Shown piece after piece: positions 1-10,023 of a DNA stretch of 64,000 nt. This stretch comes from Bombyx mori. Its lineage: Eukaryota > Arthropoda > Insecta > Lepidoptera > Bombycidae. The notes below the pieces were generated by a model, which was not told the DNA's origin, ran no database searches, and saw only the letters and a list, made by a program, of their open reading frames with translations. Made by a program: the position numbers and the translations under genes. The DNA lies in assembly GCF_030269925.1 (NCBI RefSeq), contig NC_085109.1:1054001-1118000 (forward strand), in the 5' to 3' direction. Within the stretch, counting starts at the first letter, position 1, and each line of letters starts with the position of its first letter.

Positions 1-770
1 CTTTTCCACTTGGGAGGAGGGTGCCGCCATCGGTGGCGGTCCCTGCGTCACTCCCGAACGCGGCGCGGTTGACTGGGAGGAGGTTGCCGCCATCGGTGGC
101 GGTCCCTGCGTCACTCCCGAACGCGGCGCGGCCGACACAGCTCGTTGCTGTGCGTCTTGCGATGTTGAGCCCGAGACAGCTTCGTTGCCGGGCCGGTCAA
201 GGCGTGACGACCTCATCTTGGACCGTGTGAGCACCATTTCTTCTATCTTCAAATTTAGATTTTCTTCGGTCTTCCCCAAATGAATCCGGCTCGAAGGACC
301 AATATTCCGGACGGCCACCGCTCAGGTTTCGGCCACCACGTGTGATTTTTAGACTTCTTACTCTCGTTGAAACGTGGTGGCTCGAGTATTGCCGCAGTGG
401 CTGTCGCGGAACGGGTGCTGGGATTGGTTCGAGGAAAATAACGAAGTCTTCAAGTATGGCGTTCACACGGTCCTCGTGGCTTGACCGGCGCAGGGCGTAG
501 GAGCGAGTCTTTTCTTGCTTCTTGGGTTGGCGCTCTCCTCTTCTTTCGGAGAGGTCTTGACTCGTCGGCTCGCTGTCTCGAACTGAATTCGCAGCGAGGT
601 AGGCCCCCTATTTGTGGTCGCCCACGCGCACTCGGCCAGCGCTATTATGAGTCCGAGCACGGTGGGCGTCTATTGTTCTCTCGGCCGTCTCGCTCGCCTA
701 TTGTTTGCCTAGTCGCTCTATTAGTTGCCCGTATTGTGACTCGCTCCTGCGTTCCCACGCCAAATTAAAG
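1..770. repeat. GC-rich block with 63-bp tandem repeat
   Basis: A GC-rich stretch that changes abruptly to AT-rich DNA near 775. It opens with two near-identical 63-bp units (the 'gggaggagg' start recurs at 12 and 75; the array ends near 137). The 10-bp string 'gtcctcgtgg' or its complement recurs near 468 and 770. No open frame resembles a protein I know. The composition and sharp edge suggest part of an unidentified retroelement whose other end lies left of the window, but no LTR, tail or target duplication is visible. Confidence 0.4.
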
Positions 771-774
771 ACCA

Positions 775-1330
775 CGAGGACCAATCTTTATTTACAAACA
801 CATAATATTTACAAATTTACTTATATCTACGTTTAGCGTACTATCTATTTATTGTCTATTTTACGCCAACATATTCTTAATATAACTATTTATTCGGATA
901 TTCTTTATCTATTTACGGACATTTTTACTATGTTTACACTCTATTTTATGTTACAACTATTTTTAACATACAGTCTATTTACGGACATTGTCTATTTCTA
1001 TTAAATCTCGCTGTATTTTGCGAACATATCTCTATTTAACTATTACTATATTTCCTATCTATTTTTAAACTATCAATGTCCGTCGCGAATAATATCTATT
1101 CTACATTTATTCATGTCCGTCGCGAACAGTTCGAGACAGGATACAATAATTCAACGTGAATTCAAAATTATATTTAGAAAAGTGGATAAAATAGTCATTT
1201 ATTGTAAAGCCAACTGACATGAGGCTGAATTGACTTAAAGCTTGCTCGTTTGTATTCGACGGCAATGACAAAAAATGTTTAGTTTAAAAAAAAACACAAA
1301 AAATCGAACCTACAATAATTAATTTCATTT
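775..1330. other. AT-rich intergenic stretch with recurring short motifs
   Basis: No gene is seen. The segment is AT-rich and full of the heptamer 'tctattt'. Two longer strings recur: 'tctatttacggacatt' at 908 and 974, and 'atgtccgtcgcgaa' at 1076 and 1113. This looks like decayed tandem repetition, possibly part of the same unknown element as the GC-rich block on its left. Confidence 0.35.
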
Positions 1331-1752
1331 CTTTTACGTCACGTTGATACCAGAACGAAGTGATAAAATTATTGTATTTTCCTTGATGCGTGGGCAAATT
1401 TTAAAGTTAATCGGACGTCTTACCCCTTGGCCACAGCCGAGAGCGGTGCGAATTGCGGTGCGTCGTGAGGCGCGGCAAGCGGGAGCGGCGAAAACAAATG
1501 GTAGACAACCTATGAAGTATGCCACAGCTACTGGCGGTGCGTTTTGCGGTGCGTTGCGAGGCGCGGTGAGAGGCGCGTGACATCTGGCGGCGACGAGCTG
1601 CACGATGTACGAGTGAAACAAATGTACTAGACAATATGGAGGCGGCCACAGTTCAGAGCGGCGCGCGCGGCGGTGTCGGTGGACGCATTGAGGCATCGCG
1701 CGACCGAAACAAATCATTTTGTTTTTACCGCGCGTTGAGCTAATAAAATATA

Positions 1753-1869
1753 ATGGATGTGGAACAATTCATTAGTGAAATACTGAGTAGACCAGAAATA
1801 TGGATGTCAAAACATCCACATCTAAAATATAGGCATGTTATAAAAAAAATGTGGGACGAAATAAAATAA
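1753..1869 (+). CDS. MADF-domain (Myb/SANT-like) protein, truncated, of Harbinger element
   Basis: A 38-residue reading frame starting at an ATG inside the Harbinger-like element. The order of residues (FISEILSRPEIW, then KHPHLKY, then a KKMWDEI end) is the first half of a MADF domain: an N-terminal helix, the tryptophan after 'RPEI', and the second helix with W near the end. PIF/Harbinger elements code for such a Myb-like DNA-binding partner, which brings the transposase to the ends. A normal copy is several times longer. Here the frame stops right after the second helix, so the third helix and the C-terminal part are missing and the DNA between this ORF and the transposase tail has collapsed to 13 bases. 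Likely non-functional. Confidence 0.6.
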   Translation: MDVEQFISEILSRPEIWMSKHPHLKYRHVIKKMWDEIK

Positions 1870-1882
1870 CAATTTTCTGGTA

Positions 1883-2340
1883 CTAATGGTTTCCTAGATA
1901 CTCTTGGATAGGATTATTGAAATAAAATTTAAAATTTGAATTGATTTCGTTTTCTAGATGCTTGAACCGTTGCTCGATTATTCCGTCTTGATCTGCGTAC
2001 GCTATTGTGAATATTGGAGTCTCCAAACTGGGAAACAAACTGCTGAAAATCTGCATCTCTGTCTCCATCACTTTCTTTTAAGGCACGAAACCATTATAAT
2101 CAATGTCGCGTGTTTTTTGTTTCCCTTTACACTTTTCGTAAAAATACGAAATTTATTAGTTAGAATACCAAACGCGTACTGAATTGTGACACTTGCCCGG
2201 GATAATGTTTTGTCGAAAATTATTTGTTCCGCATTTAAACCACCCGGTGGATATGGGCGCATCAAATAATCTTTAAGAGGATAGGCTTTATCAGCAATTA
2301 ACACGTATGGTAAATTGAGATTTGAACCTGGTAATCTCTG
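1883..2340 (-). pseudogene. PIF/Harbinger DDE transposase, C-terminal remnant with frameshift
   Basis: Read on minus, from about 2335 the frame gives 'LPGSNLNLPYVLIADKAYPL' and then 'LMRPYPPGG', 'FDKTLSRASVTIQYAFGIL' and 'NKFRIF'. These are the last conserved blocks of the Harbinger DDE nuclease (DDE_Tnp_4 type): the D of the ADKAYPL block is the second catalytic aspartate and the 'SRA...AFGIL' helix carries the usual acidic position, here Q/Y and so probably lost. After 'MVSCLKRK' the frame must shift by one base to continue as 'LKESDGDRDADFQQF', typical of the family tail. The N-terminal two thirds are missing. It is a dead remnant converging on the MADF ORF. Confidence 0.72.
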
Positions 2341-2917
2341 TGAAGGTTGAATCTATTAATAATCTATTTATCGGGATAGTTCTTATATTCCTAATATTCC
2401 TAATATAATACCTAATAAATAGGGTGAAATTCGCCAAGTTCTCTCTTTTTCTAACTGGGTGCGCTCCTATTCTTGATTGAATAATATCTTCAGCTAAGAA
2501 CGCACTTATTTCAAGGTAATATCGTGCCACTTTTGAAAGGGAAATTTGATAGGGCTTTCTAAATACGTCCACCTCTGACGCCGCCGCCGTCGCAACTAGT
2601 CTAGCTGTGGCATACCCCCGCAAATCACGCCGCCCGCCGCGCCTCGCAACGCACCGCAAAACGCACCGCCAGTAGCTGTGGCCAGGCCCTTAAAGTTTCT
2701 AAAAATTAAGTTCAAAGATTCCCTTACGTCCAAACGTAGACAAACTAATAAAAAAAGTGTTAAAAAGTCCATTAGTGCGCCGGAATCCCCATATCACCAG
2801 GGGTCCTGATATGGATCGCTCCTTACTGACACCGAGGATAATAGAAGCACAACCATAGTAGCAATCTGTTCTATGAGTATATAGCCTACTGCTACCAGAT
2901 TATGATATACAGATAGA

Positions 2918-3057
2918 TAACTATACTGAGACCTTAGAACTTATAACTCAAGGTGGGTGGGGCATTTACGTTGTAGTTGTCTATGGGCTCCAGTAACCAC
3001 TTAACACCAGGTGGGCTGTGAGATCGTCCAACCATCTAAGCAATAAAAAAAATTACG
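2918..3057 (+). mobile_element. Bm1 SINE, 3' fragment
   Basis: The 3' part of the Bm1-type SINE: 'tatactgagacc', 'aactcaaggtgggtgg', 'gggctccagtaaccactt', 'gtgggctgtgag' and the 'aagcaataaaaaaaa' tail. The head and the left half of the body are absent, as expected for 5' truncation. Confidence 0.85.
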
Positions 3058-3561
3058 AAGAAAATATAAGTAAAAATGTTTTCTTTTTCGTCTTTTTACT
3101 ACTTCGGGTCGACATAAGATGTCATAACACTTAAGCAATTGCTTTGTGATTGCAACTCTTCTTGGAAGAATAAGTCTATGAATCAAGGGCATTAGAAGAA
3201 GGTTCCAATTAATAAATAAGGATAATGCTAGAATGATACCTTCTTTGAAGATTTCCTAATAATATGTCGACCGCAATAAAGACGACAAACACTCTTTCTG
3301 GAACTCTAGTCTTTAAAGACTGATCGACGGCGTCGCGGTTTGAAAGTATTTTCGATCGCACTGAACGACGAAACCGTTGGATTTAATATCCGTGACCTTT
3401 TCGAACAAGGGCCTGCCCTTCACGAGTACTTGCAAACAACAGTCGCGGTCGACCTCCGCCGGTGGGTCTCATTGAGCGAACTGTGAGTGTCGAAATCTTA
3501 CATCCTGATCATTATTAAACTGATACATTGAGTTTTAGTGTTTTTAAAACCGAATTCATTT
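3058..3561. other. Intergenic, no feature recognised
   Basis: No gene or repeat was recognised between the two Bm1 fragments. The stretch 3280-3480 is more GC-rich than its surroundings but has no coding pattern. Confidence 0.4.
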
Positions 3562-3806
3562 TGTTTTTATTGCTTACGTTTGTTGACGAACTCACGACTC
3601 ACCTGGTGTTAAGTGGTTGCCGGAGCCCATAGACATCTACAACATAAATGTCGTCAACTACCTTGAGATATAAGTTCTAGTATACAACGGCTGTCCCACC
3701 CTAGAAGCCAAAACGCATTACTACTTCACGGCTGAAATAGGCAGGGTGATGGTACTTACCCGTGCGGACTCACAAGAGCTCCTACCACCAGTATAATCCT
3801 GCAATT
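3562..3806 (-). mobile_element. Bm1 SINE, minus strand, partial
   Basis: Reverse complement of the Bm1 body and tail, running from 'tttttattgctta' to 'cctaccaccagta'. It is more diverged than most copies here and lacks the tRNA-like head. Confidence 0.82.
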
Positions 3807-4079
3807 AATCGCTGCAACACCGTAAACCCTAGTAATTAAGAAAACAAAGCAAAAACTTTCATATTCATTAAGTGTGTGATAACAATTTTTGATTTGCCGC
3901 TAAGATAAGTTAAAGTTGAAATTATTAACACCGTAGGGCGACTTTCTTCTCGGCGCCGGCGCCGGCGATCATTAGAAAGTCGCTGCCAAGTCGCCTGATC
4001 TATTGCACAACTGTCTCTTAAAATACAGGAACGAATTTCGGTTGGTTAACAAAAATATATTCAGAGACCCAGACCCACT

Positions 4080-4470
4080 GAATTGACCCACTACTGAAAG
4101 GCGATTGGATGCAGTAGAGATGCGAATGTTGCGATGGATGTGTGGAGTAACGAGAATGGATAGAATACGGAATGAATATGTTAAAGGAAGTCTGAAAGTG
4201 GCACCTGTGACAGAGAAGCTGAGAAGTGCGCGTTTGGGATGGTATGGACATGTGATGAGACGAAATGAAAATTAGGTTGGTAAGAGAATGTTAACTATCA
4301 ATGTGGAAGGATATAGAGGAAGAGGTAGACCTAAGAAGAAATGGATGGATTGCGTGAAAGACGATATGGGTAATAGGGGAGTGTGCGAAGAAGTGGTATA
4401 TGATAGAAGAGTAAGGAAAGAGAAAACATGTGGCGTCGACCCCAGGTGACGGGGAGAAAGACAGGAGAAT
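4080..4470 (+). pseudogene. RTE-type LINE reverse transcriptase C-terminus, degraded
   Basis: Read from about 4094, the frame gives RRLDAVEMRMLRWMCGVTR, then IRNEYVKGSLKVAPVTEKL, 'RLGWYGHVMRR' and 'GRGRPKKKWMDCVKDDM'. This block order (DAVEMRMLRWMCG, WYGHVMRR, GRGRPKK-W) is the C-terminal end of RTE-like non-LTR retrotransposon polymerases. One in-frame TAG interrupts it at about 4275, just after 'RRNEN', and a TGA follows at about 4447. Everything upstream (endonuclease and RT core) is missing, so this is a 5'-truncated dead insertion. Confidence 0.75.
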
Positions 4471-5433
4471 GATGACCCATACCCACTACAGAAATTACTT
4501 TTGAAATTGAAAATAAATCAAGACTTTGGAATCGAAAAATATTCTCAACCGATGCATATGCAGTAAGGTTATCATGGAAAACTATGCGGTTCTGCCAATG
4601 AGACTGAAAAAAAGCGATTGATTTAACGTTTGTTTTCACACACGCACACGGATTCCTTGACTGGCATGGTTCGTATCGACGCAAGAATTAGCCTCGTGCG
4701 AAGATCCAAAATAAAAAAGTTACATGCTCTGGGAGACACCGCTTGGAGAACTTTGGAGGTAATATGCCTGTTGTTACCATAAACTTATAGCTTCATCAAG
4801 AATTATTGCTTTATAGCCTAAGTACTCTGGAATCCAGTAGGGCCTTAGGCACATCCATAGCGAAAAAAAATTTAAATATAATTTAATTTAACCTACATAT
4901 GGGAGGGTCATTCGGTCAGTCCGGCCCTGTTCAAACAGACACGAATTGAAACGTGCGATTAGAGATACGTGTTTATGTAAATTGTTTATGAATATAAAGT
5001 TTTCTTAAAGACACAATAACAAACAACCGTTATTTAAACTTTTTAATCAAACAAATTTCCTAACCTTATGCATAAACCCTTTTTAGAAAACGTTAAAAAG
5101 TTTTTTACGCAATTTAAATTTAGCTGATAGAATCGCAGCAGCAGGCTTTAGTTTAAGGTGTCTAAACAGGACAGGTATATTTTCCAGTGAATTTGGGAGC
5201 TCTTGAAGTTTTCAAGAATTTAGGTGACAATTAGATGGGATAGCTACGGTCGAATTTTTTCCAGTAATTTCCCAAGATTCATAGTATCGGTCTAGAATAT
5301 CACCAGCACATAATTGTGTTCACTCGGATGTCTTAAAAGACGCCTGAGTTGTTCACCGAAGTACCGGTAACAGCATTATCACACTCTATCTATTATACTA
5401 GCTAACTGTTATTTCCAGCGGGAAGACACTAGT
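4471..5433. other. Intergenic, no feature recognised
   Basis: About 960 bases of AT-rich DNA with no supported gene, tandem array or known repeat. Short open frames on minus have no recognisable content. Confidence 0.5.
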
Positions 5434-5782
5434 CGAAGGACGTATTGTAAATCCGCACGTGTAAATTCCACCACCCAGTCTATATCACTGTTACAATTGA
5501 AACTTTGGCCTCGTGTCCCGAGGTGACTGATGTCCGTGGACTCCAATCCACTAGTAAGGCTTAATTCGTGAAGCAGTAATACGTTTCGGTTTGAATGGCG
5601 GGGCAGCCGTTGTGCTCTAAAAACTGAGATCTTAAATCGGTAACCACTTAACACTAGATGGGCCATGAGCTCGTCCACCCATCTAAGCAATAAATAAAAA
5701 AGTGTCCATGGGCTCCGGTAACTACTTAAAACCTGGTGGGCCATGAGCTCGTCTACCCATCTAAGCAATAAAAAAAATCTGA
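5434..5782 (+). mobile_element. Bm1 SINE with duplicated 3' tail
   Basis: A diverged Bm1 body ('gaagcagtaatacgtttcgg', 'ggggcagccgttgt') carrying an unrelated stretch around 5490-5560. The 3' end occurs twice in a row: 'ggtaaccacttaacac...aagcaataaataaaa' at about 5640-5700 and a second copy of the same terminal segment, again with its A-rich tail, at about 5704-5778. Unequal exchange or a second tail insertion could explain this. Confidence 0.75.
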
Positions 5783-6465
5783 CCATAATCAAACCTGTGT
5801 TCTCGACATTCTTCATAAAACCCTTTGTCCTTTAGGTTCTAACCGAAGACATCTCTACAATACCTACTATTTATTAGTTGACTGGAGATGCGAAGTCAAT
5901 TCCTGTTAATCATTTCATTGGTTTCACAGTTTTGATTACTATTTCTAGCGGTACTAAAGCACAAGTCACCATGTTCGCTGAAGAATTGGGCGCGACACTT
6001 AGGCCACAGCATCAGAGCGCATAGCAGTGCAACTTCTCGCCAGATAATTTCGGCAAGTCCCGATTTGGATTCCGTGGCAGACGCATTCGCAATACCTTGG
6101 AGCTCTTGTAGCTGCTATTAGAGACGCTTTTTTCGAAAAAAAAAAACATTAATTTAAACAGATCTTCTATCAAAATTATACAGATCGTAAGGATACGAAT
6201 TTATGTTCGTGTCCTAACAAAATACAATGAATATTCCCCAAAGCCAGTTAGTTATAAGGTAAACAAACAGAGTAGTGTATCTCAGAACGAAGATAATAAT
6301 ATTATGTGATCCTGCCTCGAATCGCTGGCTTCTGTTCTATATATCACACCGTTCTGTAATTTAATTAAGTCCTAAAGAACTAAAAAAAATATGTTCGGAT
6401 TCGTAGGCAACTTACTGTAAAGAATGTCTTAAAGTTTTGCAATTGCAAGAATGTCTACTATATTA
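5783..6465. other. Intergenic, no feature recognised
   Basis: AT-rich sequence with no supported gene or repeat family. Confidence 0.5.
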
Positions 6466-6838
6466 TCTATACATATAAATAAGATTAGAGTGTCTGTTTG
6501 TAATATTGAAATAACCGCTTTTTATTACATGCATAAGAATATATATACGGTACATACACCAAAATAACATTTTTTACAATTTTTGTCGGTCTGTCTGTCT
6601 TCTGTCTGTCTGTCTGTCTGTCTGTTTGTTCCGGCTAATCTCTGGAACGGCTGGACCGATTTTGACGGGACTTTCACTGATAGGTAGCTGATGATATAAA
6701 GAGTAACTTAAGCCTTTTTTTAGACTAGCTTCACCTCGCGGCGTCATCCGCGGTACGAAAATAACCGCGGATTACATCGCGGGACTCATCAATAATAAAA
6801 TTTAATGTTTCCGAAGCGAAGCAAGGGCGGGTCGCTAG
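6466..6838 (+). mobile_element. Non-autonomous Helitron
   Basis: The segment begins TCTATACATATAAATA after an A and ends GGGTCGCTAG before a T, matching Helitron rules (5' TC, 3' CTRR, insertion between A and T, no target duplication). The interior has text common in lepidopteran Helitrons ('gtctgtttgtaatattgaa', 'aacggctggaccgatttt'). A (TCTG)n microsatellite lies at about 6590-6630. At 373 bp it cannot code for Rep/helicase. Confidence 0.65.
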
Positions 6839-8103
6839 TCGTTAATATAAATGTTCTCAGAGTACACATATACGCCATATACACGTATTTCTATGAGTGA
6901 ATAATGCTTAAACAGGAGAGTTGTAAAAGTTTTGTTTCCTTAATGAATTCCGTTACGTTTTTGTTTCTAAAAATATTATAAGAATTTTTTAAAAGACAAT
7001 AAACGCTTACATATCTATTTAATTATATCGTATATGTCAGCTCAGCACTGCTATTTAATCAACTATGATCTGTTGAAGTTAACTATTATAGGTCCGCTTG
7101 TAAGCAGTTATTAAGACAGTGTGGCGGGTAGCCATCATACAACGCAAGATAATTGACAGATGCCTGAATCTCGCTTACGACATTTTCAAGATAAAGCGCA
7201 TATAATATACAAGTTCCGAACAACAACATTCGGACCGTCGGTCTACCGAGCAATATCACCCGCTCGGTGGAAGATCTTCCCTTTGCCGTATATTCCTACA
7301 ACAGTATTCAGGAAAATTAATGAACAAACTACTCCCACTCTTCTACTATATCTTCTACTATAAATACGAGTTACTTTTGTCACACAACATACTTGCTCGG
7401 CGAATCTAATTTAACCCGTCGAGGCTACTGAATTAGGTATGAAAAAATACACCCTCACATACACACAGAACACATTCTGACTTGAGCAGAAGAAAAGGGT
7501 GGAACTCTCTGTTGTAATTTGTACCCTAGAAACTCAATAAAAGGAATTCCTTTTTTTTATTTGGTTTTTTAAATTTTTTAATTATTTTGGTTTGATAAAC
7601 CAAGCTGACGTCAGCGTTTTAAAAACAACATTGACCCAATTTCTCCGTTATATATAATCTAATATTGAATATTTTCTTGTTTCACAAGTCTCATACATCA
7701 CGTAAAACAACAGTATCTTACTATATACACTGCATACTTTGAATAGGATCTCCATTCGCAAACTCACATATGAAAGACAAACAGACAGACAAACAAAGCC
7801 AGAAACGTGTTGTTTTTTATTTATTAAATTTAAACTTCGGTGTAAATGACGAAAGGAAAAGCAAACTTTATACGTCGTGTTATTATTCGCTTTTCCCTCT
7901 CATCTGGTCCACAATAAATATGGATTAAACATCGTGCCCTAATACTCTCATATTACTTTCGTGCGTGTGTGATGGGAGTCGAGTTTCATTTCATTAATAT
8001 TTCTATCTCAATATTTGGATAAAGCCCTCGTTTATTATGTTTGCGCGGAAGCTTTTTGAGTGGTATTGCGCTTTTGGATGTTTTTATGACATTAAGACGC
8101 TCC
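6839..8103. other. Intergenic, no feature recognised
   Basis: About 1.26 kb of AT-rich DNA. A 67-codon open frame at 7160-7363 has no recognisable domain and is probably chance. Confidence 0.5.
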
Positions 8104-8111
8104 TTCGTTGG

Positions 8112-8367
8112 CAAGGGCGGATCCAGCTTTGGCGCCAGGAGGGGGTCACATAGTCAAATTTAGATGCGTTCGTTCCCAGACGTTTGCCATTATACAAAGT
8201 TATTATATTATATTAAATTAATTAAATATTGAAGGTTACATAAAAACTGTATGGTTACAAAATATATAAATAAAATCATTATATTCAATTAGTGGTCCAC
8301 CTAAATCCTGGAACCAGCTCAGGGGGTGGTCATGACCCCCATGACCCCCCCCCTGGATCCGCCATTG
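8112..8367. mobile_element. hAT-like MITE with 8-bp target duplication
   Basis: A 256-bp element bounded by a perfect 8-bp direct repeat TTCGTTGG (8104-8111 and 8368-8375). The ends are inverted: left CAAGGGCGGATCCAG, right (reversed) CAATGGCGGATCCAG, 14 of 15 matching. An 8-bp duplication with short CA-starting inverted ends fits the hAT superfamily (P elements also make 8 bp). There is no coding capacity. Confidence 0.78.
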
Positions 8368-8418
8368 TTCGTTGGATGGATTAAAATTAATGCAAGACTA
8401 TATTTCTGTTCCAAAATC

Positions 8419-8752
8419 CAATGTTCACGATTGACTTCCACGGTGAAGGAATAACATCGTGCAATAAAAATCAAACCCGCAAAATTATAATTTGCCTATT
8501 TACTGATGGTAGGACCGCTTGTGAGTCCGCACGGGTAGGTACCACCGCCCCGCCTATTTCTGCCGTGAAGCAGTAATGCGTTTCGGTTTGAAGGGTGGGG
8601 CAGCCGTTGTGACTATACTGAGACCTTAGAACTATATCTCAAGGTGTGTGGCGCATTTACGTTGTAGATGTCTATGGGCTCCAGTAACCACTTCACACCA
8701 GGTGGGCTGTGAGCTCGTCTACACATCTAAGCAATAAAAAAAAAAAAAAAAA
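8419..8752 (+). mobile_element. Bm1 SINE, lacks tRNA head
   Basis: A Bm1 copy from the 'tgttcacgattgacttcca' segment through the body to a long A tail (8730-8750). The tRNA-related head is missing. An RTE-type LINE tail lies directly downstream. Confidence 0.88.
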
Positions 8753-8765
8753 CTAGTTATATCTA

Positions 8766-8985
8766 TCTATGATAGATGGCCGTTGGGGCCAGAAGGTTCT
8801 TGAGGGGCGACCGCGTACTGGGAGACGTAGCGTGGATAGGCCTCCCACAAGGTGGGCCGACGACCTATTGTCCGCTGGATGCAGGCAGCGCAGGACCGGT
8901 CTTTATGGCGAGGCTTGGGGGAGGCATATGTCCAGCAGTGGACGTCCATGGGCTGATAGAATAGAAAAAACAAATCTATCTATCT
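8766..8985 (+). pseudogene. RTE-type LINE, 3'-terminal coding fragment, frameshifted
   Basis: One frame gives 'RPRTGRRSVDRPPTRWADDL' (8812-8870). After a one-base shift the next gives 'RWMQAAQDRSLWRGLGEAYV' followed by 'QQWTSMG' and a stop at about 8957. These are the last residues of lepidopteran RTE-like polymerases; the AYVQQW-S-MG ending is characteristic. The copy is 5' truncated, broken by a frameshift, and sits in a 'tctatctat' microsatellite-like target. Confidence 0.72.
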
Positions 8986-9100
8986 CTTAGGTTTATGGCG
9001 TTTCCTTTTAGATTTCGCCAATGTCAAGTGTATATAAAATACTCTGCTTTCTATAGCGGACTTCGTGAACGAGCAAGGTCACAGATAGTCACTAAGAATT
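8985..9100 (+). repeat. Dispersed repeat, copy 1 (second copy at 31587)
   Basis: A stretch from 'ctcttaggtttatggcgttt' to 'ggtcacagatagtcac' recurs in reverse orientation at about 31587-31716 with few differences. It includes a TATA-like 'gtatataaaata' and 'ctgctttctatagcgg'. The family is unknown; the neighbouring RTE tail appears to have inserted at its edge. Confidence 0.6.
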
Positions 9101-9442
9101 AAGTGAGTAGCTAAGAATGTTTGATGACAGGATCTCTGTTTTTTTACCTAAAACAAACTACTTATACGTATTGTTCAAATGCCCAATGTGATTAGAAACC
9201 GTCAAATATCACCACGAAATTTGAGATACTTAAAGAATCGCGAGGTTTTTAAATATACATATATTTTTTACCATTCTTGTACATTGGCTCATATTTCTTA
9301 GCGTTATTCACGAGGGCTTTACGGGATCATACAATCAAACCACGAATAGATCTTATTTTGACGAGCAGATCCTTCACCAAAGCTACGAGTAAGCACGAGT
9401 GTTGAAACATAATGCATTATCAACCTGAAAATGTTTTTTTTC

Positions 9443-9670
9443 CCGGAGCAGGCAGACTAGCGTACAGCCCACCTGATGGTAAATGATTACCTGCTAATAC
9501 TCCTCGGTCTACCGCTTAATAGTCTCCACAAGCCTCGTTTGAAGAAGGACATGTCATAGCGCTTAGGAAACACCGCTCATTCCAAAGCCGCATGGTACGT
9601 GGCAAAAATGATCTCTGGAAACGCACTGTGGATGAACGCAGTGGCTCCAGGTAGTGTGGATGAATTAAAA
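9443..9670 (-). mobile_element. BMC1/L1Bm-type LINE 3' fragment, minus
   Basis: Reverse complement of a LINE 3' region that recurs across this window: 'cccacctgatggta', 'taccgcttaat', 'aagcctcgtttgaagaagga', 'catgtcatagcgct' and 'ggaaacgcactgtggatga'. The family name is from memory of Bombyx BMC1/L1Bm tails and is tentative. The repeat identity with 33632-33922 is visible directly. Confidence 0.7.
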
Positions 9671-9726
9671 ACGAGAAAACGGGATCATCTCAATTCCTCA
9701 ATTTCATGAGACAGCTAGAGGACGAC

Positions 9727-9980
9727 TGGTATACTGGTGGAAGGACCACTTCTGAGTCCGCACGGGTAGGTACCACCACCGCGCCTAATTCTGCCATGAA
9801 GCAGTAATGCGTTTCGGCCTAAAGGGTGGGGCAGCCGTTGTAACTATACTGAGACCTAACTTATATCTCAAGGTGGGTGGCGCATTTACGTTGTAAATGT
9901 CTATTGGCTCCAGTAACCACTTAACACCAGGTGGGCTGTGAGCGCGTCCACCCATCTAAGAAATAAAGATTTTAAAAAAA
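9727..9980 (+). mobile_element. Bm1 SINE flanked by ~40-bp direct repeats
   Basis: A Bm1 body and tail (tRNA head missing) lying between two direct repeats of about 40 bp, at 9686-9725 and 9981-10023. Both contain 'catgagacagctagagga'. They differ by a four-base insertion and one or two substitutions. If this is the target duplication it is far longer than the usual 7-20 bp of LINE-driven insertions. Confidence 0.82.
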
Positions 9981-10023
9981 ATCTCAAACAATTCCTCAAT
10001 TCCATGAGACAGCTAGAGGACGA

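Larger units (their letters stand above)
1423..2689. mobile_element. PIF/Harbinger DNA transposon, internally deleted
   Basis: A 1.27-kb element flanked by the trinucleotide TTA on both sides (1420-1422 and 2690-2692), the target duplication typical of PIF/Harbinger. The ends are imperfect inverted repeats: the left reads CCCCTTGGCCACAGC and the right, reversed, GGGCCTGGCCACAGC. GC-rich subterminal repeats ('gcggtgcgt', 'gaggcgcgg') follow at both sides and the 'ccacagct' motif recurs inside at 1522. It carries the two genes expected of the superfamily, facing each other: a MADF/Myb-like ORF on plus and a transposase remnant on minus. Both are too short to work, so the copy is non-autonomous. 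Confidence 0.75.

Noticed and set aside
1334..1717. 127-codon minus and 78-codon plus frames in the Harbinger end
   Set aside because: They arise from GC-rich terminal repeats with a biased Arg/Ala composition, and they cross the element's boundary.
4331..4684. 117-codon minus frame
   Set aside because: It overlaps the RTE-type RT remnant on plus, whose motifs are recognisable; the minus frame has none.
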